A stretch of DNA of 64,000 nucleotides, taken from the NCBI GenBank assembly GCA_023055425.1, contig JALGPY010000001.1, positions 33,469,001-33,533,000 on the forward strand. The letters run 5' to 3'. The notes under the pieces were generated by a model that worked only from the letters and a program-made list of their open reading frames with translations, did not search any database and was not told the origin of the DNA. Below, in pieces: positions 56,264 through 64,000 of this stretch. The first letter of the stretch is position 1. The number at the start of each line of letters is the position of its first letter. Origin of the DNA: Linanthus parryae (Eukaryota > Streptophyta > Magnoliopsida > Ericales > Polemoniaceae). A program made the translations under genes and the position numbers.

Positions 56264-59200
56264 TTTGTTTCTTGCCCGTTTCGTTATGCATGAATGTTGT
56301 TTCATGGTTGATGTTTCCATTCTCTGTCTCTGAGCAATGCTCTGACTTCGTTGACACAATATCTGAAGCTGTATAACGGGCTGTGGCAGTCGGGAGCTCA
56401 ATCTTCCACATTAGAGATTGTGGACAGGTTTGGGTTGAACTTAGTATTTCTTAAGGAACCAGTGTACACAGAATACCTATTAGTTAAAGAGAGCAAAGCC
56501 TACAAAGAAGAAATTCTGAGCAGCTGGAAGAATTCCCAGGGTAAGGTTCTTCCAAACCTGGCATGGATTCACCTGGGGAGATGAAGGACTTGAGGAACAG
56601 GAACCAAAACTTCGTGGTTAACGTTTGCGTTCCAAAATGTTATTCGACGAGATAAAATTCCAATCCACATCACGAGACAGGGCAGCAGAAAGCTAGAAGG
56701 GGGCAAAACCCTAAAGAACTGTCCGACCTTCCGGGAGATTTAGTCGTAAACATACTGGAAGGCTCTCTTCAGCTGATCGAGTTCAATTTGGCCCGACCTT
56801 TAAGATAAAACCCCCTCTTTAGTCACAACCACAGAAGAACATTATCTTCTTTTTTAACCTACGTGGTGATAGGGCAGCATAACCCTGCATGTTATTCGAG
56901 CGAAATTATATGGCTTCCTACCCGTAACAAACCGTGGGGGACAAAACCACACCCACTGTCAACCAGCAAAAATCTTCATGGGGGCGATAAAATGAAAGGT
57001 CCGGTCTATCTTGCCTATACAAACTCATTATCTGTATACATTTTGGCCCATTGATAAACTTCCATGGCTTTCTACCTTCGACTGTTTCCGAAACTAGCTG
57101 GACGTATTTCTTCTTGTTTACTCCTTTCAATAAAAGGATCATCAAGTTGCCTTGTACCATTCTTTCGGCTACAAGGCAGTAACTTGGTGAATCATCAAGG
57201 CACACTGTTTACTTCTACTCGTCTTGGGATGATGCTCCCGGAAAACTTAGTATCAGCATACTACATTAAAGCAGTCAAACGTGGAAGACTATTGTATTTG
57301 ATAAATCTATTATTATCTATGTCCAAACAAGCCCCAAACAAATTATGTTTGATGTTTCTATTGCTTATCTCACATACGTCTCGCAGCCTATGATGTCATT
57401 AAGCAAAGCTTGGAATTGATTATCCCTACAATATTTTATCTACAAAGGAAAGCTTCTTCTTACATTAGTAGGGAACCACTCAAAGATGGATACAATATGA
57501 CGGTTTGCATGCTATTGCACTAGAGCTGGTTTGCATGCTATTGCACTAGAGCAGAGATTTGCCCAGATAGCACTCGAAGGGTAGCGGCTGCGGATTTCCA
57601 CGCATATATGTGTGTGTGAGAGTGAGTGTGTGTGTGTGTGTGTGTGGAAAGGCTTCGTTGCGGCGTATTCGAGTCTAGTAGCTCTACAAGGACAGGGGTC
57701 GAGAGAACAAGCACGAGAAATCATGCTCTATTTCTTGGCCGTGACTCATTTCTTGACAGGATGTATTTGTAGAACCCTAGCAACGATGCAATAGGCGGAG
57801 TGTTGTACTACTCCTTGAAAGATGGTCGATGTCATGCTCCTAAAGATGGCAACTACTGGCCCAGTAATATGTACAACGGAATATGGATTGAACACCTTTT
57901 CCCCTTCTGAGCTTGCTTGAAGAATCAAAGAATACTCGAACATTGACTGAACTCGACTCCTAACTCTTAGCTTGTTTTATCTTACCGCAACTGAATACAT
58001 TCTGCGGATAGATGCTGAGGTATCAATTACTGGTGATGATGATGATGATGATGATGATGATACGCTTACTATGTCCGACATTTTGCATTGAGAGAGAGAG
58101 AACGAGGGAGGATGGGGAACAGTGATGTCAATGTTGCGATCCTAATGTAGCTGAATATAAATGAATGTATTTGAGCTTTGAGTGAGTGGACTCCTGGAGT
58201 AGACTAATCATCTTTCGTTGCATCTTTCCTCTATTTTGTTGATTATCTAATATTTGTGCAGGCATCTCTCAAAATGTGAAGGAAGCTAAAGATTGAAGCG
58301 GGGATCTAGAGAAATTCGATTTCAGTCGGAGAAGTTCCTGATAGTGAAGGGGCGAGGTTGGTTTCCCTCTTTCCATCCAAAAAAAGAAACGATTTGAGTG
58401 GTGGTAAACAACACAGCTGCTCTTGTTCAAGCATATGGCAAAACTAACTTTGCAGACGTGAAAAACACGGAGAGACAAACTTAATATCAAAGATTCAAGG
58501 TTCTACGTTTTCTTTGCAGTCGTGCCCCACTGAAATTTGAGGAGCTAAACTCTTAACACTATAAATGAAAACAGCTTTAAAAGGTCAAAATTCGTGGTTT
58601 ACAAAGTTTCAAGGTATATTTTTAAAGGGACTCCAAAGTTTAAAGGAAGCATTTTATTTATTTATTTTTGCGTAGAAATTTACAATTGACTATACCAGCA
58701 CGATAATTGTTCTCCAGAAACCAATGAGAATGTATCATCAACCAACACCACAAGTGGTGGATGGCATTCTCTTTCTAGAAAACATACAACCAGCATGAAT
58801 ATTGTGCCAAATACATCGCTATATCAAGGAGACGTGTTTAGGGATAACAAAAGCCTTTTTTCTCGCCTTTTGGTTTGTTAAGAACCCATAGGCCATACTA
58901 CCCACACATGTCTGTAAGAGCACGTTCAAGTACTTGCGACATGAAACCTAATCCTTCAGCATTCACAGTAAAATAAAATAGAAACGGGTTGCCAGAAAAT
59001 CTAATCAGGTCAACATTAACCTCCTTTGCAGAGGCAGCTACTTCATATCGACAAAAAAATGAAAGTAAATGAATTCAGATCACTACTTAATTGCACAGGA
59101 GACCTAGATGAGATCTAAAAAACCATCAAATGGTATACCGAAATCAAATACATGTCACAAATCAGCTACCACCACAGCCACGAAAGTTCCTGCTATCTAT

Positions 59201-59269
59201 TACAAGTTTAAACTGGACGAGAAGACCTTGGAATACAATCAAAAGCTCAAATTACCTGAAGGGTATATC
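56262..59269. other. Intergenic stretch with microsatellites, no recognised gene
   Basis: It contains a (GT)n run at 57608-57647 and a (GAT)n run at 58033-58061. A plus-strand frame at 56351-56584 (ending WKNSQGKVLPNLAWIHLG) looks protein-like but matches no family I recognise. A tandem duplicate of about 29 bp (GGTTTGCATGCTATTGCACTAGAGC) lies at about 57502-57552. The right end is the 3' UTR side of RER1. Confidence 0.4.
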
Positions 59270-59600
59270 TCAATCTGCGGAACGCGGGACATCAGCCTCG
59301 GTTGAAGGTTCTCTCCTTCCGCCATATCGCTAGAGAAAAGAAAAGTATTATGTCAATAAAAATAGATGAGCTAAAGTGCAAATTATAAAGAATACTGGTT
59401 TGGAATGGATATAGTTTACCTGTTTACCAAGGGTGAAAGGAACATATTTGTATTTGACCATATGCAGCAGTTGTCGCTTCATGGTAAGAGTGAATAGCAC
59501 GACAAAGTAGAAGAGGAGTATTGGCCAAAACACGGGCACATCAAACATGCCAAAGAATGTTAACACAAAAGCAATGCAAAAGGCTCTTGTCATTGAGTAC
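59270..59600 (-). CDS. RER1 family protein, last two exons (partial)
   Basis: Exon 59420-59600 (AG acceptor at 59601-59602, GTAAAC donor) and final exon 59270-59329 join in frame to give [16 protein letters not shown], then [36 protein letters not shown] and GKQRYGGRRE, ending in a TGA at 59270-59272. [10 protein letters not shown] and the MKRQ...KYKY...GKQ tail are characteristic of RER1, a four-helix Golgi membrane protein that returns escaped ER membrane proteins to the ER through COPI vesicles. About 80 of roughly 195 residues are present, covering the last membrane helices and the cytosolic tail. Upstream exons were not found up to 64000 and probably lie beyond the window or behind long introns. 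No lesion was seen. Confidence 0.9.
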
Positions 59601-60399
59601 CTGCAAGGAGAAGTCCATAATACATAAATCACCCAAAAAGTGCAGAACTCAGCCTAATCAAAGTGGTCAGGATGTTTTTAAGTTCAGTATCATAAGCTTC
59701 TAACCATAATGTTGGGGTACAAGAAATCATATCAGAATCATGGAATAAACGGCCTCGACATATTCGCTGTTAATTACAAAAGCAAAGTCATGCAACTGAA
59801 CTGATCTGCTACTTGTTGATTCCCATTCCTTTTTTTATAAGTTATTTTCTAATACATGAAAGCAATTGCATATTGTATCAGCTCTGCATCTAATCAGACA
59901 TCAAGAGATATAATAAAGGTCTTAAGTGCACAGATGGCACAATATGATGGTCTCTTTAAATCAACATCACAGAAAAATATAAGAATAAACGGTCAACTAG
60001 ATTCCTCTACAATAGTGTGAAAACGTATCAAAGATATCTATTGGTGAATTTTTCATCTCTAAAAATTGCATCAGATCAAATCATTGCCAACACCCAGCAG
60101 GCATCAACTCAATCATATATAACTTTTCAGAGCAGCAAAAACATTACTCTATTTATTATATAAGAATGGCAAATAAAAGAATGGCAGAGTAGCTCAATCA
60201 CCTCATCATATATAACTTTTCGAAGCAGCAAAATCATAACTCCATCTAATAAATAGTATCTACTAACACAAAGCAAGTCCGATGATCATGGTTACTACTT
60301 CAGATAATTTCTGAGTACTCTTAGAATGATACCAGTGTCATAAGGAACTGGTGTTGAGATGAGACAAAGAAAACATTAACCTTCACTTCTAGTAACAAA

Positions 60400-60597
60400 G
60401 GCCTGGTTTGGATAGAGAGGGTTAGTTAACCTCAACCCAAAGTTAACCAAAACCTCAACCTAAAGTTTGTAGGACCCATATTCCACTCATTTTTCTACTA
60501 ACATAAAAGTCAAAACCTCAAAATCCAAAACCGTCATATCCAAACACAACACAGGTTTGGTTTTTTAAACCATAAAATTTGCAATCCAAACAGGGCC
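60400..60597. mobile_element. Small MITE with GGCCTGGTTTGGAT ends
   Basis: GGCCTGGTTTGGAT at 60400 and ATCCAAACAGGGCC ending at 60597 are inverted repeats with two mismatches around a 198-bp element. Bases AAA lie on both sides and may be a 3-bp duplication. Ends of the GGCC-TGTTTGG type are common in plant PIF/Harbinger and hAT MITEs. It is inside or upstream of the RER1 intron region. Confidence 0.7.
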
Positions 60598-60857
60598 AAA
60601 ATGTTACATTATCGCATAAAGTTTTGATTTTATTGAATGAGTGACCAGAGAAAGCCACCCCATGAGATCAGTGATCACCTGTTTGGAAACCTCAAATTTT
60701 CTGATGACCTTAGAGGCATGCATATTTTGTATACACTGATTTGTTAAAGGGGCTCAGTACCGTAAGTACCAGATATCGAAATAGAAAGTAAAAAAGGGTG
60801 AACCCGTAAAAACAGGGAAAGAGAGAACACTGGCAAATAAAATAATGGCAGATTCTT

Positions 60858-60876
60858 CCCCCCCCCCCCCCCCCCC
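60858..60876. repeat. Poly(C) run
   Basis: A near-pure run of about 19 C, prone to length errors in sequencing. Confidence 0.9.
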
Positions 60877-61556
60877 ACCCCAATTCCTCCTCAAAGGAAA
60901 ACCATTGCAAACGTCCTTCTACACTAGTAGAGGAATTTACATTTATACATTAAAGAAAGCATGGCAGCATGATCTTCCCAACATCTAAGGATAGATGAGC
61001 AGTGCCGAATTCCAACTGCAAGAGCACAGGTACACTGAAGATTCCAACTGCAATGAGTCCAAACTTCACTAGAACCAACCCTCGATCGGGTACAACCAGA
61101 TTGTGGGCCGTCACTTGTATTTGTAGTTTACCCCTTAAGGGTCAGACCTGATAAGCAGCATGGCCTATGTTGCACTTTTTTCCGTCGAAAGAAGAATCAG
61201 AAAATAAGGCATGGAAATCTTCATGCCACTAAAGTTTGATGCTTTTGATTCGAAAAATAGTAAGTTATGATTAGGATGCATACAATAATTTCGCTCACAT
61301 TTTACACCCTTATTATATTAGTTTTGAACAGCTAATCCAAATTTGTATTCATCGTCTCTCCTACTCTTCCATTGTCATTTATTCCTTCTTCCCAGGCTTA
61401 GCTCATTGTTTACTTTCTCTGTTATGCTCTTTCTTTCACAGCCTCCAGTGTCAAAATATCTGGCAAAGGCTTAAGTTTTGAGTTCTTTCTATAGAACATG
61501 TGCAAAGTATATTCATTCTGGAGAATATTATCACTGAGACATACTACAGTCTACAA

Positions 61557-61990
61557 ATCTATGTAGCACGGTGCGGGTGCAGTGCGGGTGCGGCAAATTC
61601 CCAAATAATCAAGGGTGTGGATGCGGGTGTGGCGGCTATATTTATATTTTTATTTATATAATTCGTGACACCATTATAATAATTTAAAAACAACGATAAT
61701 AGGTAACCAAATTATAATCAAACTGAAATTCATATACAGATTCGAAGATACAGGGTTACTACATCAACAATATAATCGCTTTCCGTCGTTAGTAAAAGTG
61801 GAAAGACGTTAGATATTCACATAGATGCACGTTTTTTTGGTTAAATTGTAGTTGTATTTTAAAAGACCTCTCAACTACAACTTTCAAAATGACCCTGCCT
61901 TATCCACAAAGCACCCGCAAAGCACCCCCGCACCCACGAAGCACCCGGTACGGGTGCGCGACCTCCCAGAAGCACTCGTGCTACATAGAT
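61557..61990. mobile_element. 434-bp element with 14-bp terminal inverted repeats
   Basis: ATCTATGTAGCACG (61557-61570) and its exact reverse complement (61977-61990) bound a non-coding element. GTGCGGGTGC words cluster inside the left end, and GCACCC/CGGGTGC words cluster inside the right. The family looks hAT-like, but the target duplication is unclear (ACAA may flank both sides). Confidence 0.7.
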
Positions 61991-62553
61991 ACAAATATCA
62001 AAGTACTTTGACATTTTGAAAAGTTGTCTTTAAACTATCTCTTCTCTCTTTTCATGACATACGTGATAGCTTTTTATACACAATCGGAAAAGGTAATGCT
62101 TCTACCATCGTAATTTTTTATGACTTCAGCTCCAATTTTGTAAGTCCTACGATAAAAGTCTTATTGAATAAAATTCGAAATTTCAATCCCTTAGATCCTC
62201 ACATAAATTTGTTTCACTTTCTTGGTTCGGAGGAAATTCAATACCCAAGAAAAATCTTAAAAGAGAATGGATAGCATTGTGAGTAAACCCAAGTAACGGA
62301 TAGTTGCACAGCCCTAGGCAAAAGATGATAGTGTAACAAAATCATCTTTGGAAGTGGTCAAGTAGCCCAATTGTTAAGAGGCGCAGTACCTTGCATCAGG
62401 TCACAGGCTCTAGATTCACCCCTCCCCCTTTAGTTTAAAGTTCTTCCACTGGGAAATGAGTGAGTAAAAAATCAGACAAAAAAATATATATTTCTTCCTT
62501 AGGAATCCTTCCCATCAAATTTTTTAAGAGCATGTGTAATGTCATCTTGTGAT

Positions 62554-63119
62554 TAGGGATGGCAACATGGTCCGATCCGATCTGAGATCCGAGCCGAATG
62601 GATCGGAAACGAATCCGATCCAATTGAAAATGGATCGGATTTGGATCCGGAAAGCCTGAGCCGATCGGATTTGGATCTGGATCGGAGGGCAGATCCACCG
62701 GGTTCCGACCCGATCCGATACGTACATGTGTACTTTATGAATATACCCCTATTATCTCTCCACTTACACTTCCAAGAAGAATACAATAGTAACTCCAACC
62801 TACAAAACCAGTTCTTTTGTGTTTTAGGCTCCGTAACTTACAAACATGCTCTAGCGTATGAAATAATGTTTATTTTTTATATTATTTTTTGCATTTTATT
62901 GCAAATCTAAGCCTGATCCGATCCGAATCCGATCCGAGCACTTACTATATCGATCTACGGATCGGATTTGGATCGGCTGAATGAAACCCGATCCAATTCG
63001 ATCCGAACCCGGTGATGATCCGAGCGGGTCTGGATCGGATCTGGATCCCATTTCTCCTAGTCGGATCTGGATCGGGAAGTGCCTGATCCGATCCAGATCC
63101 GACCCGTTGCCATCCCTAA
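62554..63119. mobile_element. hAT-like MITE, second copy (566 bp)
   Basis: It has the same TAGGGATGGCAA ends, GATCC-rich subterminal arms and AT-rich centre as 53916-54485. An 8-bp duplication CTTGTGAT flanks it (62546-62553 and 63120-63127). Confidence 0.92.
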
Positions 63120-63224
63120 CTTGTGATCTAGGCTACATGGCTACACCAATCCTGCTAAGCTGAAATTTATATGCAATTATCTAAAACAATACTGAATGGA
63201 TCAACCACCATGCAACGCTTCTTC

Positions 63225-63337
63225 TATGTAGTATTTTAAAATTCCAGTACAAATCTAGATTCCTATGGTTCTACAATCCTTCAGGGATTTATTTATGTAG
63301 TATTTCAAAATTCCAATACAAATCTAGATCCCCATGT
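63225..63337. repeat. Imperfect direct repeat of about 43 bp
   Basis: TATGTAGTATTT(T/C)AAAATT and the following 25 bases occur at 63225 and again at 63294 with four or five differences. The rest of 63128-64000 shows no gene, transposon end or RNA gene. Confidence 0.75.
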
Positions 63338-64000
63338 CATGGAAATTCTCCCAAGGTCATAGAATCCCATGTGATCCCGTGGATCCAAAAAGAATTGTAT
63401 TCGATTATGTGATTTTAGTAACTATGTTTGGAAGATTAATGGTGGGCAGTGATTGGACAAGAGTTCATTTGCTTGCTTCCACTTTTGGCTCTACTGATCC
63501 ATAAGTTTTCTTTATCCAAATTAGCCCAAGATTAATGTACTACATCTTATTTCCGATCACTTTCCAAGAGAGACATGGGAATCAGCTCTTAATTTTACCT
63601 GAATAAGCTCTGACAGTATTGAACCTTCCTTTGCAATTGAATCTCAACACTGACTACCAATTGTAAGTTTGTGACTAGTTTTCATTATTTTCTTTTCTTT
63701 ACCGACAAAATATCGAGCTTGTTGTTATTCTACTCTGCCTCGCCTATAAGTATTGTTCTATGTCTTAAAGCTAACTGCACTAATTGCTCATTAACTCATT
63801 TTCAGATTTTGACAAGTTTTCCCTTTAGTTACTTCAAGAACTTGGTCAACTAATATTTTGATTCGGCATGTCCTTGTAAGCTTTGCGGTTTGCGTAATGA
63901 ACCTCTTAACTTTCAATTAAAATTGAGTTCTAGGTCCCACAAACATTAATTCGATGTTCATTATATGGAGTATAAAATAGACCAGGAAAATATTTGAGTT

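Overview
The window is plant nuclear DNA, almost certainly from a eudicot. It holds a type III polyketide synthase with the conserved plant intron position, a plant type I O-methyltransferase, the last two exons of an RER1 gene, and a dense set of plant transposons (Ty1/copia, Athila-type and Tat-like Ty3/gypsy, an L1-type LINE, hAT, a SINE and MITEs). The species cannot be named from sequence alone.

Positions 1-28,000 are almost entirely nested retrotransposons. A copia element (left end outside the window, 3' LTR 7253-8681) carries an internal tandem duplication of its pol 3' half. It cuts into the remnant of a Tat-like gypsy element (8682 to about 12,524) that encodes a degenerate plant-mobile-domain protein antisense to its own LTR. 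To the right lies an Athila-type element (12,819-27,341, perfect AAAGG target duplication, tRNA-Asp primer site). Its pol is split by a solo copia LTR (16,030-23,279), and that LTR is split in turn by an intact L1-type LINE (16,666-22,474). Both Athila LTRs carry a cluster of a 17-bp palindrome.

Positions 29,000-31,100 hold a two-exon type III polyketide synthase on the minus strand. Its Cys-His-Asn triad is intact, but the cavity residues differ from chalcone synthase. Its intron contains a 96-bp SINE with an 18-bp target duplication. Positions 32,296-37,508 are a young but broken copia element on the minus strand.

Positions 38,284-50,786 are an older copia element on the plus strand (perfect CAATT duplication). 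It contains a probable 2.7-kb solo LTR (40,148-48,213, TAAAT duplication), which contains a 5.3-kb hAT transposon (42,327-47,644, GTCTGATG duplication) with a multi-exon transposase gene.

Positions 51,000-64,000 are gene territory: a short LINE-like retroposon, a two-exon O-methyltransferase (52,893-55,337) flanked by two related foldback MITEs and carrying a 570-bp hAT-like MITE in its intron, and the 3' end of RER1 (59,270-59,600, minus). Further MITEs follow, including a second copy of the MITE found in the O-methyltransferase intron.

The polyketide synthase and the O-methyltransferase could act in one pathway (polyketide formation, then O-methylation). That link is inferred only from their families and from their being the only two metabolic genes seen here.
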